A DNA stretch of 64,000 nt. It comes from Syncephalis fuscata (Eukaryota > Zoopagomycota > Zoopagomycetes > Zoopagales > Piptocephalidaceae). Each line of letters starts with the position of its first letter. The first letter of the stretch is position 1. Positions 46,906 through 59,793 of this stretch are shown here, piece by piece. The notes under the pieces were generated by a model. That model did no database searches. It saw nothing but the letters and a program-made list of their open reading frames with translations, and was not told where the DNA came from. Location of the stretch: contig JAHLTZ010000009.1 in NCBI GenBank assembly GCA_025786725.1, forward strand, positions 682,001 to 746,000. Direction: 5' to 3'. The position numbers and the translations under genes were made by a program.

Positions 46906-48704
46906 ATGTACACCACTACCACACCTACTACCCAACGGACCTCTTCCTCTACGACGCCGTCTCGTACATTCCAGACGACGCTTGGTACAGCCGGTACACA
47001 GCTATCACAGCTGCTGACCCCCACCACAAGTAGCGGTACCACGCCGATGGCCACGAGTGGCAGTAGTGGTGGATTGCCCTATATTGGTCGTCGTCATAGC
47101 ATCTACGGCACCGAAGACCGTGTCGTACTCGATATTGGATCGCTGTATATGCGTTGTGGCTATAGTGGTGAATCTCAGCCCCGTCATCTAATCCCGGTAT
47201 TTGGCGACTTAGATTGTCATCGAGAGCATAGTTGTAACGAGAGCTGTCGTCTTACAAGTCGGGTAAGCCCTCTATAGGGTCTAGAGCGAAAGTAGTTATG
47301 CTAATTAGCTATGGTTATTATAGTTTGCCGAACTATTTACACCGAATATTCATAAGATTGATCTAGTATTGTTAGAGGAAACATTGCGCTATTATTTGCA
47401 TCATGTTTATTATCGGTAAGTGTTGATAGATGCTTATAGAAGATACGCTTATGCAGCAGTCATTAGCTATTTACTTACCGAACCACGTCAACGAAAAGTA
47501 CTTATTTGTGAACCACCACTTATGCCGGTTATTGTAAAAGAAATGCTAGCGCGTATATTATTTGATCATTTTCAAGTGCCGTCCATTTCATTTGCACCCT
47601 CTGGACTTTTAGCCCTTATGACTGCCGGTACAATAACGGGTATTGTTCTAGATAGCGGTAATTGGGAAACGACGGTTATACCGGTAAGTATTAGTAAAAG
47701 GATATTAGTATACAACTAATATAATGGACATCTCATCAAGGTATTTGATGCTCGACCACTTATACCATTTGTACAAACAACACCGCTAGCTGGTCGTGCT
47801 TTATCTAATCGACTTCGTATTTTGTTACTGAGTCATGCACAAATACTAATGCCGCAAGGAGAGCCACAGCCATTGACGGCCGACATGATTGCGGCCGAGA
47901 CGCTTGAAGATATTAAAGCACGGCTTTTATTTGTATCTCCATTTAAGCCGATTAGACCCGATGCCGGACCGGCACCTAGCATGGAAGGCGACGACTTTGA
48001 AGGATGGTATCGTGATGTAAGTGCCGCCACCGATGCGACATGTCGATTCCAACGGGCCGATACTGGGCAAACCAGTCGACTATCCATACCGGGATGGGTA
48101 CGTGAACGGGCTGCTGAAGTACTATTTGATGGAGATGAAGATGAGCCCAATATTGTGTGCTGTTTACTAGAATCATTACTTAAAGTAAGTGACACATTTA
48201 TAGACTAATTAACTGATTAACTGATTAACTGATTAATTAAAAGGTACAACCTGATGCACGGGTTCAATTGGCAGAAAATGTATTATTGACAGGAGGTACA
48301 GCAATGCTACCCAATTTCCAGGCCCGTTTTCATCAAGAATGTATTAGAACGGCTGGTGAACATCCACGCTATCAAGTACTACAAGGTCTAGTTGACAAAA
48401 TGCGATTTTTATCCGGTGGTGAACGTGGCCGTATTTTCCCGGCCAATTGCCGTACTTGGGTAGGCGGTAAGTACATTTACCATTATTATTCATGTATAAT
48501 AGATATTAACACGCTAAATGATATGATATGATATGATATGATATAGGTTCATTGGTTGGAGCTATTAGATCAGCTGGACCAGAAATAACCAAGGATAAAT
48601 TCAATGGCACAGTACCTGACTGGACCAATACACCATTGGCATCTGATGCACCAGAACCAACTGGAGATGGTGTTAATACTATTTTTGCACAAACAAACAA
48701 CTAA
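46906..48704 (+). CDS. ARP10: Actin-related protein Arp10/Arp11 (dynactin pointed-end subunit)
   Basis: The start is the ATG at 46906. Six exons with introns 47263-47323, 47416-47466, 47684-47740, 48185-48243 and 48467-48546 sum to 496 residues. A Thr/Ser-rich N-terminal extension is followed by actin-fold motifs: VVLDIGSLYMRCGYSGESQP (phosphate 1), SFAPSGLLALMTAGTITGIV with LDSGNWETTVIPV (phosphate 2), and NVLLTGGTAMLPNFQARF (adenosine loop). Divergence from actin and the ESQPRHLIP segment point to Arp10/ACTR10, which caps the Arp1 filament of dynactin. A central acidic insert (GDDFEGWYRDVSAATDA) may be specific. An ATGAT microsatellite lies in the last intron. Confidence 0.8.
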
Positions 48705-49350
48705 ATCTTATAAATGACCATGTTAAATATGTCATTCATCCTACCCGTCATCACTTGTTGCACGTGGTTGACACGTTAAGTGGGCAATAACACGTTAAAT
48801 GATTTGTGACGGCGTTGTCTACACCAAATAACCATAATAATAATAACCATAATAATAATTGTTTAATAATAATAATGCTGTTTGGGTGTAAATTGTATAT
48901 TTTGTCTTTATTTATATTTATTAGTAACACTGCTCGTGATATTATATAGTTAACAACACGCGTGCATCAATGGCATCCAATTCACGCCTACCTTTGATGT
49001 CTTTCTCCTTCTTATCTACTGATAAATAGTCACTATTGGCACTGCTACTATTGGTCTTTCTTATTAGCACTCAAACTAGTGTATTCACCCTCTTCTATCC
49101 ACCGTACTATCTTGATAGTTGTCTTTGTATGGGCTTTTGTACAGTCTGTGCACTTGAACTTTGTCTGTGCCTCCATCGCGACCATTTGTCTTTTTAAATA
49201 GTCATTGGACAGCATCTAGTGGTAGCTATATGTACTTTTCTGCCTCTGTTGTCTCTATAAAACACGGTAAGTACTGAAGAACTATAAAGCTTTCTATTTT
49301 AATTGTTTACGAGCAGTTTTGTATATCATTCCAATAGTTGCTTGAACAAA
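48705..49350. other. Intergenic region
   Basis: Follows Arp10. Contains a CACGTTAAGTGG / CACGTTAAATG direct repeat pair and an ATAATAACCATA repeat near 48830-48860. No gene. Confidence 0.4.
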
Positions 49351-50663
49351 ATGGCTACAGATGAGTCAAAATCGTTTACTCCTATTAAGGATTTGTCGCA
49401 ACAGCAGCAAAATACTGCTATAAATCAACAAACCACGTCAATGCCGCCTACCTCTGCAGATATTGCCAAGGTAAGTGTGTATCTATGTATTGTATATTGT
49501 ATACTATATATTGTGTGGGGTGGTATATTTGTTACTAATAATAATATAATTACTGATACGTATAAAGCTGTCACACATATTACGCGTCCGACTTCGGCTA
49601 GCAACCGTAAAGGCCGAGCGTGGCTGGGAATATTTGTCATTAAGCGAGACAGAAGAACGATTACGTGATGAAGGCAAATCTATTGATGGCAAACCTACTA
49701 GTGCTACCTACTGCTGCTGCTGCTGCTACCAGTAATAACAATGACTATATTGATGAATCAGCCGAATTAACATCATCCATTTATTCGGCCTTTAAACGAT
49801 TAGCAAAAGATACAGAAGCTGAAGATGAGCAGAAAAGGTCAGCAATAGATATGGATAAAGCGATTACAAGTATAAGTACAAAAATACACGATAAACATGT
49901 AAATGATACGACCAAACATATTGGCCCACCCAATCGTGTTTATAGTTCAGCCAAAGCAAATGAACGGCGTAGACAGCGACAAAAACGACAACTGATCCAT
50001 CGTCCCTATGAACGACAACGATCAAAGAGTCCATCGCTAGTAGAGGCCGCCCTATCTTCATCCCCGTCATCTTCATCGTGGCCACCGCATCATTACATCG
50101 CGCATACGATTACCAACGATTATGATAGTAATGACGATTATGAACTTAACGAGGATGGTAATAATAATACAGAGGATATTACTAAAGGCCGTAAAAGTGC
50201 ATTTAAACAAACGGCAGAACACAGTGCACAATATTATGCAGTGTATAATCGATTAAGTGCTGATAATGAAGCTACGCATCAGTTTAATACGATGAACAAT
50301 CAATTATCTACTAAATCGAATACTATTTCAACTATTACAAAAGCGATGATTACACCATCATCATCACAAGAATGTGAAGTTCAAATGAATAATAGATCTA
50401 TTCATAGTACTAATAGTGCCGCTACTTCATCTACTTCATCTGTTTCACCACCACCAGCAGCAGCAGCAGCAACAATGGCCCGCGTATCACCACGTCGACC
50501 TGATTTCAGTCTAGGTCGATTACCAACACGATTGGCCGATCCAACGGGTACTACACCACCTACATCGCCGGATACCGAGCAGGCAGCCCGTCTAATGATT
50601 ATGTTGGCCAATTCACACGACACGGGAAAAGAACAAACTGATATGACACGTAGCAATCTATGA
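49351..50663 (+). CDS. Uncharacterised Ser/Asn-rich protein
   Basis: The start is the ATG at 49351 (MATDESKSFTPIKDLSQQQQ). The intron is probably 49471-49601. The start of exon 2 is problematic: the best protein-like reading (ERGWEYLSLSETEERLRDEG) is in a different frame from the long frame that follows (AELTSSIYSAFKRLAKDTEA to the stop at 50661-50663), so one missing and one extra base, or unseen splicing, is needed in 49602-49735. The C-terminal half is basic and low complexity (SAKANERRRQRQKRQLIHRP), then acidic, then ARVSPRRPDFSLGRLPTRLA, a segment with motif-like conservation. Family not recognised. GCT and GCA repeats code Ala runs. Confidence 0.5.
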
Positions 50664-51535
50664 AAGCCGCTAGAACGATCTTTATTTGCATGTATCTTTT
50701 AGTTTTTTTAGTGGATTTACCAACCATTTGTTATTAGTTAGCAACGCTGCACTGTTGTCTATCTCGAGTCCGTCTGTTTATTACATTTTTATGTAAAGAC
50801 CGCTATTACGTATTGACTATTTAGTTGATACCATTTTCTATTCTTTCCTATTTTTTCTTATTAGTATTATATAGCTTATATTTGATTTATTTGCATAGAT
50901 TGTGGCTACTATTGTAAATAACGCGATAAATATGCATATTTCAATGTGATACTAAATCATTATCTGTTACACATTAAACTATATCATAAATAATGTTTAA
51001 AACCAATCTCAAGCTGTGCTAATGTATCAAGCATAGTTGATTTGACGCTATAATCCCATACTATCTGATATATTATGCCCATCATTATAGCCTTGTAATA
51101 TGAGTAATAATAAAGTGTTCATCTACTATAGTTTATAGTGTTATTTCTAAATTTATTTATTTATTTGTAGCTATTTATTTTGTAATACATTATACCTTTC
51201 ATATCATTGTAGTTTTGTGCTATAAGTAATAATACGGCGCTGATCTATTGTATCTATGGATGTTATGTACGAATTATTTATTTATTTCGTGATATATATA
51301 TATCATTTACAATATAACATTACATCTATCTATACGTGCCATAATAATTGTGTTTAATGATCAAAACAATTTATGATTTGACAGCCCATTGTTTACTATA
51401 TTTACTTTGTGTGTAAATGATTTTATTTACATTACACATCACTATATGCAAAAAAAATAGATCGACCTGCTCCATAACCATTTTACTTTATCTATAATCG
51501 GCGCTGAATTTACACGCGAGCGGAGCAAAAGAGTG
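50664..51535. other. AT-rich intergenic region
   Basis: No coding frame. Long A/T stretches and a perfect GTGATATATATATATCA-like palindrome near 51290-51305. Ends at the tRNA's Pol III terminator. Confidence 0.4.
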
Positions 51536-51608
51536 AGGCCCAGATGGGACTCGAACCCACAACCTTCGCCTTAGGAGGGCGACGCCATATCCATTAGGCT
51601 ACAGGGCC
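51536..51608 (-). tRNA. tRNA-Arg (anticodon CCT)
   Basis: A complete 73-nt cloverleaf on the minus strand: acceptor GGCCCTG with CTGGGCC, D arm GCCTAATGGATATGGC, anticodon stem TCGCC/GGCGA around loop CTCCTAA (anticodon CCT, reading AGG), and T arm GTGGGTTCGAGTCCCAT. No intron. TTTT follows 7 nt after the 3' end as a Pol III terminator. One T-T mismatch in the acceptor stem (pair 6-67) and a weak fourth D-stem pair; otherwise canonical. Confidence 0.93.
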
Positions 51609-52124
51609 ATGATAAGCAAACTAAAATTTAACAAAAAATTGTCTATATGTAGCAAAAATTAAAATTTTATTTTGTTATGGCTTTTAGAGGCTTAATTTTT
51701 AGATAAAATTACTATTGAGCTATTGTTTAGCCATATTAAATTATTAAAATACTGGTTATTTATATAGGTCCAAAAATAATAAGTATGTAATAAAATAATT
51801 AAATATCTATTTATTTTTTATTTTCAATTTACTATTATTGCAAACAGTAGCTATTCATCTATTTATTTAAAATAATATATTATTGTTCCATATTTTATTA
51901 TGTTGCTATCATTCCTATCCATTCAATAAACTCATTTACCACATCTTTAAGTGGTTAATTTATAGACATTACATGAAAGTAACAGCTTGATAATCATTTA
52001 ATTGTTCGTCATTTTACATTATTAAATAATTTATTATTAGTTGTTTGTCAGTATTTAGTATAATTTAGATGTTAAATGACTACATTTGACTACGTTGGCT
52101 CTATTAAACTAAACATTCATTTAA
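51609..52124. other. AT-rich spacer upstream of the tRNA
   Basis: Very AT-rich, without coding or repeat structure that I can define. Confidence 0.4.
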
Positions 52125-53735
52125 TGAACATGAAACTATGTGATGAATGAGATCAGTGATTAAAATACTCACTATAGTAGATTTATTATTTAGTATGCAT
52201 ATGTTTACTACACTATATCATTCCCATTCTACAATATACTAAGCACATGCTATTCAGTATATATTCCAATGCACCCCATCTACTTCAATTATTGAGTTAT
52301 ATACAATACAGTTGAGCATCACTATTCATGTTTTTATTATTGCATATTCATTCTATTTTATATTATTCTACCAGCTACTGATTACACGCTATTGTAAAAG
52401 TTGTTTGTTGATTACCAACTGTATTTTCATACATATTTAATTATTTCACTCATCCCACTCACTCGATTGTATAGACAATAACAGATTTGTTATTATTCAT
52501 GTAGCTTCTTTTACCTAGTTGTTTACTCTATATCATTATATACTTTGTGAATCAAGCTTTATTAATAAAACTCATTTTTGTCACTGGCTATATTGCTTGT
52601 ATACTTCGACCCAATTAGCTTAATCATTTAGATAAGCAATTATACTTTTATCGCCAATATTATACACATCTTTGACCAACCATTTATATGTACAATGTTT
52701 TATTTAAAGTAAAGATGGTAATGGCCTTTAGAGTCATAGCTTAATGTTACAGCTCCAATATAAAAATAAACTTACAAACAGTATTAGTCGCCTTGTATTC
52801 GCCATTAGTTAGCAAATTTACAATACGTTGGATTAGGAGCTATGAATATTGATAGCGCGTTTCTACGTTGAACTAGCACGTGTACAGAATACAATAAACA
52901 ATAATTGCAAAGCTACTTATGATGGTTTTATTCTACTTAGCGAGGCACACGTAAAATACTTTTAAGCTGTACTATGGAAACACATAAGGCTATGTCCATA
53001 TCATCGTTTATCTTTACAGAATACATACCAAACTGACAAGCTATAGCAAGATTTACTTGAGAATTTAAAGAAATGGCGCATATTTAAACTGTAGACTGGT
53101 GGAATATATAGCGGAAGGGAGCAAGGAAGACGATCAGCGGAGAGGTAACAGTGGATATAGCCAATACAGCCAGCGTGCTGGCAACTGCGCACATACAGCA
53201 GCTGGACATGCTGCCTGTGGCGGCTATATGCTGCCAAAAGCATACAACGTGTTTTTACAGCATATGCTCCACATAGCACAAAAACAAGCCACAAAGGCAC
53301 TTACCGTGTCAAAGAAGTTGTCAATACCAATAAGCAGAGTAAATAAGGTGATTTGCATAAATGTCAGATTGCAAAAGAGCAAGGCAAGAATGTAAATAGT
53401 ATTTGTACTTAATTAGTATTAGACAACTACTGATACTAGCAAGGCAGCATATATAAAAGGTAAAAGTATATGCACTGGATACGTGCCGTCAAGTGTAAAG
53501 AAAGAGAAAGGACAGTGATGACGTAGATTATGTGCTGTGTTGTTAATATATGTGAAGTGATAATAGTGATGTCATTTGATACCAAACTACTCATTTTCAT
53601 AGAACATGTTGTCAGTAAATAGTGAATATATTAAAGATAGATACTATTTAACATCAAATCATACTATAATGTGATGATGTAATTATTCAATAAAACTCAC
53701 CTTCCGTTTCCATCGTCAATAGATTGAATGTCTAG
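52125..53735 (+). mobile_element. Diverged, interrupted TIR-element remnant
   Basis: The left end (TGAACATGAAACTATGTGAT, GAGATCAGTGATTAAAATAC, TATGCATATGTTTAC, CATTCCCATTCTACAATATA) matches the plus-orientation element at 30741. A right-end-like segment lies at 53570-53750 (CACCTTCCGTTTCCATCGTC, AGTTCAGTTACGCGAATAT), which also matches the flank after the copy at 6530. The 1.1 kb between them contains unrelated sequence, including a weak frame at 53099-53395, so this is either two fragments or one element with an insertion. Confidence 0.5.
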
Positions 53736-53903
53736 TTCAGTTACGCGAATATTATTATATTTAATCATTTGACCACCAATCAAAGCAAATTATTAATAAA
53801 TTGGTAAATGAATTGTCAATTGTTAATAATCAGTGTAATAGACAGCTAAAAAGCTTTATTATTGATGTTATATAATTACTATGCATTTATTATTTGTGTT
53901 ATT

Positions 53904-55763
53904 TTATACTATGCATGTTTCTTCTTCATATACGTCGTCATAGTTTATTCGCTGGTGACAGCGAATCACTTCGTTGGACCAGTTAAGGCGAAGGATTGCC
54001 CATACCTCGCCGGCAGCTACAATGAAAAGAGCAGAACATAGGCCCCACCAAAGACCGATTAGACCCATGTTCATGTTAAACGTTAAATAAAGGCCGACTG
54101 GAAAGCAGACTACATAGTAGCCAAACAAAGTCAAATAGGCGCCAATATGTTGCTGACCAATTCCACGCAGTATACCTGCGCAAACACCTCCAAAAACATC
54201 GCCAATTTGAAATAGTGCTACTATAGGAAGAAGATCACCAACTAGTTGGACTACATCAGGGTCGTCGTTGAATAAATATCCCCAGTTGTTTTTAAATATA
54301 AGAAGAATTGATGTATTGAAAGTCGAGACAACAACTCCTAATAGCAGCGCACTGTTGCATGCAAGTCTGGCGCGATTACTATTTTTTAAGCCCAGTTCGT
54401 TTCCAATCCGGTTACAAGAGGTGATGCTAATACCGGCTGGGATCATATACATGATGGTGGCTGTGGTCAATACAACGCTTTGTGCTGCCAATGGTATTGT
54501 TCCTAGATAGCCGGCTATTAAAGCAACTACTTCAAATGCCCACCACTCGCTGCAAATAAACGCCATGCCGGATAGACCAAGTTTGATAAACTGGCCCCAT
54601 CCACGAAACGCTTCGCGCGAAAATCCACCCCAGCATTCGCCACCACGCACGTAACGCACATACAAAATGGCAAAACTGAGATTCAACCAGTGACTCAGCG
54701 ACATGGCAATCGGTGCACCAATAAATCCTAATGCAATTGGGGGCCACCAAACAAGTAGATAGTTGGTAGCTACGTTGATGGGACTTGTAACCATTAAAAT
54801 ATACGTGCCGGCGTCCATAATACCTTGTGCCTGTAAATAGCGCTTCATGCACTCGAACATTAAATATGGAACAAGACATGGTATACTCCATCGAATGAAA
54901 CGACCACTAAGCGCCGATAATTCTTCGCTTTGGCCCAACTGCAGCAGAATGGTTTCGGCATACCACCACTAGTGGCAATTGGTACCGCCATTACAAGTAG
55001 AATAAGCATTGCGCGTTGCAAATAAACACCAAGTGCATGTGGATTTCTGCTAGCTGTATATGCCTGGCTACCGAGTGTATCGAGTGCCGTAGTCATACCA
55101 AGAGCCACAGACCAACCGGTCACCGAGATGTACATGGAGCCAAGGGCCGATGCCGCTAATTCCAATGCACCCAAATGACCAAGCGAAAATACACAGGCAA
55201 TATCAATCGACTTTTGTAACAAGTAGGCTAATACTACCGGGCGGCTAGTCGTGCCAGTGAGCCAACTTCTTTCAATAGTCTATGCGGTTGTATAATTTCA
55301 TCTGCTGTAAGATCGTGCGCTACATGCTTAGTAGTAATCAATCGTTGGTGTTCATTGGACTTTTGTACGTGTAACCAAAAAATTTATCAATTTATCAATT
55401 AATCCATCAATCCATCAATCCATCGATCAATCAGTAAATTGTTTTGTCATTAGATTAGTTGCTATTATACAATAAACATTAAAAACATACCCAATCTTGC
55501 GCATACTGTCTTGGATGTGATTCAACAATGTCCTGCGGCCTATGCAAATCATTTGGCATCTCCCCCTGATGAATTGTGCCATAAGAAGGTATATTACTAC
55601 GAAGTCGTGGTGAATCCGGACCGTTACTTATTTCATCATATAGGGCAGCGGTAGAGGCGCGGTAAGCGGCTTGTTCGTCATTTGATAAAGAAGAGGGCCC
55701 GCTAGGTATTGGAATACTGGGTGCAGGTTGCGGACCGTCAGACGGAATGTTAGATGAGACCAT
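53904..55763 (-). CDS. MATE-family multidrug/organic-cation antiporter
   Basis: Start ATG at 55763-55761 (MVSSNIPSDGPQPAPSIPIP). Two exons, 55491-55763 and 53904-55359. The cytosolic N-terminus is followed by about twelve membrane helices with MATE signatures: LLQKSIDIACVFSLGHLGAL, GMTTALDTLGSQAYTASRNP, YLQAQGIMDAGTYILMVTSP, LGLSGMAFICSEWWAFEVVA, and SITSCNRIGNELGLKNSNRA. MATE proteins export organic cations in exchange for H+ or Na+, at the plasma membrane or vacuole in fungi. The frame is one base short in the C-run at 55238-55242 and near 54960; adding two bases gives exactly 576 residues with helices continuous across both sites. The low number of defects and intact motifs suggest a working gene in the organism. 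Confidence 0.85.
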
Positions 55764-58564
55764 AGTTTTGCTTTGAGTAGAGTTGTATGGTAAATAATAT
55801 TTATCTTTTGATTTTTTAACTGTTGGAAGCAATTCCGTTAATGATAATGACAAACTAGAATAAAACTATAACAGGTACTTTGAATAAAGCTAATCTAGCC
55901 GCAATGCTATAACGATGATGTGATGGGAATTTGACAGAGAAAAGAATGTAAATTCCGAATTTTTAATTGTTTTTTAAAATAAAAGGCAGGACGGTATTTT
56001 TTTTAATTTTTAAACTGGTATTTAAATGAGTACTATTGAGTCGGATTTTTATTATACAAATTTAGCCAAATATCAGTTATTTATAGCTGTATTAGATAAA
56101 TAGTAATAAATAGATGAAACTAGTCATTTACTGTATACCATTATCATTGTTAGTTAGCATAAGTTGCCATTTCTAGTTATGCACGATACAGTCCATATTT
56201 AGTAATTCAATATGTCGATACAATAGGTCATTATTAATTCTATTCAAATAGAATTTAAAAGACTTTTTTAAAACTGGTGCTGTACTAGCAATGTTGCGGT
56301 TACGCTTTTAGCATAATCACCGAAGAATTGTTCAATGCCAATACAGTATGATCTGCTACTATTGATATTACAAGAATCGTTATGGACATTACCCGCAGTA
56401 ATAACTTTTAGCAAACCAAAGTACTAATGTAATATTAGTGACATATTAAAGTTATATATATTTAATAAATACATATAGTTGGCATAAAATAAAAAGAAAG
56501 GCGATGATGTAGGCTGTAAGTTGTGTAGTAGACAAACAGTATTTATAAATGAAGTGCTGAAATTGTTATCAATGAAGTAATAGGCGGAGCATAAATACTG
56601 AAAGTCAATTTATTCTAAATGTTGGTATATCATGGAACGTCTTACTAATGTGGTTTTATTTCTTTGACTCCCACATTTAGAGTCCTCAAAGCAAAATTCG
56701 TTTTAATTAAAGCCAATTGTAACAAAGTGGCCGTAGGATGACCACTGTTACTGCTGTTATGCATAACAAACCACAAGTATAGTGTTTTTATTTGATTACT
56801 TGAAATTCATGAGGCCGATCGTTGTTGTTGGCTATGCATAGAAAGATTGATAGAATATTAATAAAAGCCATTGATTGCGATTCCATATCGTCTCGCAGTT
56901 GTTATTGTTGTTACTACGTACAGTGTGATTTCTTTGCATCTAAATGGCCTCTTTTATTTTCCAATCTTCTACTATTGCATTTTGGGCATATTTGTGATGT
57001 AAGATACTCGTCTATGGTGACAAAAAGGTAGGACGACTAGTATTTCTGATGTTCACCATTCTCTTGAGCATTCTTGGTATCAACTTGGTAGGTGCCGATT
57101 ATTTGCCAACCATCGATGAAGCAAATGGCCTCCATTATATGCAATAATGATAGGTTGAGTGTCTTTATTAAAAGTTCTTGTGGCGGCAGTTGTAACCAGA
57201 TAATACGGCATACCGTCGAGGTTACTTGAATAGATAGCAATGTAAAATAAAATAAATAAAGACTAGGGATTGAATAGTGTTTTTTATTGATGTTAAAATA
57301 CGCATGCTATTTATATTGTTATATTCGGCATTATCAGATAATATATTACTGAATAGAACAATAAGATAGCGATAAGAAAAAGGCAGTGAACTGAGTAAAT
57401 AAAAAATGTGAAAGCCAAAGTACAGTAGAAACATTAAAGCCATTTAATACTAAAAGTCGTTGTTATAAAACATACTGCCAATAAATTACTGAGTGTAATA
57501 GAAAATACAATCAAAGTCAATGCTTCTTAAGACAAGTGTAGTCATAAAAGGTGTAATTACTAAAATAATGAAATGTAATCATATTTTAGAAGATGTAACA
57601 ATAGACCAATAAATTAGATGAATGAATAAATAGTGTGATGTTAATGCCAGCAGAAACATGTACAGTATATTCAGTACAATGACCAGTGGTGAACTAAACC
57701 TTCTGATTTTTTACCACCTATTACTACAAGAAATTAAACTGACACTGCTGCATCAATATCATAATTAAATGTAGCATTTATTGTAAGTAACATGAAATAC
57801 TATTTAACATTCATTAACACAATATCGGATATTGAAAATAGTGCAGATTAATTAATACTCTGATTCAATCGGAGCTAATGTGCACTGTTTCAACAAACCA
57901 CCCCCTTTCAGTAGTAAAAACTGATCGACGTTTATTGTTTGAGTTATGGATCTTTTTGTCCCCCATTTAAGGATAGGGACTCAAAGAGAAGTAGCTCCTT
58001 TCATGTAATATATGACCAAATTTATTAAAAAAGATAGATTAGCGACTTTAGATAAATAAAAGCTATTGCAAGTATACCTACAATGCAAAACAAAAGCAGT
58101 TTTAAATCCATATGTTTCTCTTTAAGCGTACCATTACTTAAAGATGATCACAATCACCATGCTTTTCAGTGTCTTACACACAAATGAATCAATTTTAGTG
58201 ACGTATCGGTTTCATGCTATTCTTGGCTTAATTTCCAGCATAGTGCTTGGAATCGACACTGTTTCTACATAATCGTCGTATTTTCGTCATAAATTGCTTG
58301 GCTTATTATCACGTGACACAGACATATGTGATTCAGCTACACATGTCCAAACCTGCACTACTTCCGCGTGGTAAAGATTTATCCAGCACATGTTTTTTCT
58401 TCCTTTAGTAGTCAGTCACATTTCTTTTCCTGCCTTGGCCATCCTTGTCTCCTTTTCACCTGCAATAAATAGCCTACCCGACACCCCCGTTGTCTTACTT
58501 CTTCAATCGTTTCTTTTACTCTTCACTTAGTCTAGCACTATCTTCTCACCAGCAGTCTATCAAC
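55764..58564. other. 2.8-kb intergenic region
   Basis: No gene supported. The part at about 56650-57450 is a diverged direct duplicate of about 59100-59790 (see separate entry). The short frames at 56822, 57037 and 57222 fall in this duplicate and are not conserved as protein. The last 100 bases, C/T-rich, are the promoter side of the Pmp3 gene. Confidence 0.5.
56650..57450 (+). repeat. Diverged direct repeat flanking the Pmp3 gene, copy 1
   Basis: It shares with 59100-59790 several collinear blocks: CTCCCACAT followed by CAAAGCA or TAAAGCA, TGTTGTTGGCTATGCATAGA against TGTTGTTGGCCATGTGTAGA, AAAGATTGATAGAATATTAA, GATTGCGATTCCATATCG against GATTGCAATTCCATATCG, and a late AAAAAATGTGAAAGCCAAAG against AAAAATGTGAGGGTCAAAG. 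Identity is patchy, so this is an old duplication. Confidence 0.6.
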
Positions 58565-58803
58565 ATGGCCCTCACCTGCACTGACATTTTCAAGTTTATC
58601 GCCGCGGTCATCCTTCCACCGCTTGGTGTGTTGCTCGAACGCGGCTGTGGTTGCGACTTGTTGATCAACATCGGTCTTACGCTACTCGGTTACATTCCTG
58701 GTAAGTCTTAGAGTGTAGAATAGCAGTATGCCAGTACAGTAGAACTAATACAAATGCTATTCTAGGTATCATCCACGCCGTCTATATTATTCTCAAATAC
58801 TAG
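58565..58803 (+). CDS. PMP3: Pmp3-family proteolipid, copy 2
   Basis: 57 residues in two exons (58565-58700, 58766-58803). The sequence is close to the family consensus: IAAVILPPLGVLLERGCGCD, LINIGLTLLGYIPG, HAVYIILKY. By family it is a two-helix plasma-membrane proteolipid linked to membrane potential and stress tolerance. Its intron sits at the same codon and phase as in the copy at 46482. Codon use here is richer in C at third positions (GTCATCCTTCCACCG) than in copy 1, a sign of higher expression. It is flanked by the diverged direct repeats. Confidence 0.95.
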
Positions 58804-59793
58804 ATCAACTATCTGGCATTCTTAAAGACAACTATGTATAAGCTAGTTTTATAAACTCTTTTAAACTATGTGATAACATTATGTTGTGTATGTGTATTTG
58901 CAAATGTATTTTGTTAAGCTTGCCTATGCTAAATAAATGGCAATAGCTAAGCGTTTGCACAACAGATAATTATAGTTATCTTTTACAATGTTAATAAATT
59001 TCATATGCATCCCGCAAAGATAACGATGTTACAGTATGTGAAAATGTAGCAAATTATAACATCATAGCAACAGTCGTGGCGACTACAGCTTCAATGTTTT
59101 AATTTTATTGTACTTTAACTCCCACATCTGTCCTAAAGCATAGTTTGTTTCAATTGAGGTCATGTCATTGTTATACACAACATAGTTATACTACTTTTTA
59201 TTAAAATATTAATAAATTGATTTGAACAAACAATGTAACATACTATTTGATTTTTTGAAACGTTTGAGCCCGATTATTATTGTTGTTGGCCATGTGTAGA
59301 AAGATTGATCGAATATTAATAGAAGCCATATGATTGCAATTCCATATCGTTACTCATTATTTCTGTGCCTGTTTGTCATACTGACATCAAACTGCTATAT
59401 AATCTATTTCTTCTCTATCTTGTTTCTGTTTACTTGAACCACACTTGCATATTGTACCAATTATATTTAATAATCGCAATTATTTTATTTTTTTATACTT
59501 GTAGACCGTTTCAACAAGATATTTAACAATTTAGTGTAAAAAGCCTTTTATTTTATTAAATGTTATTTCAACTTCAACTAATACCGTAATGTGCATATTT
59601 AATTGCATTATTGTGTTGATAATTAGACATGAATTGATTAGTGTTGGATGCAATATTATACATGTTATAGTGATGAGTGTATGTTTAATTGTATTTAAAA
59701 GTGTTGAGGGGTGAAATAGATAAATAAAAATGTGAGGGTCAAAGTGAAGTAGCTCCATCAAAATAATTACCATTTGTTAATGCCTTGTACAAT
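58804..59793. other. Spacer with diverged repeat copy 2
   Basis: The Pmp3 3' flank, then from about 59100 to 59790 the second copy of the repeat described at 56650. The minus-strand frame at 59531-59773 lies in the repeat and is not supported as a gene. Confidence 0.5.

Noticed and set aside
53099-53395. A 98-codon plus-strand frame as a gene
   Set aside because: It starts from a non-ATG codon context in AT-rich repeat-derived sequence, has no splice signals or family resemblance, and lies inside a TIR-element remnant.
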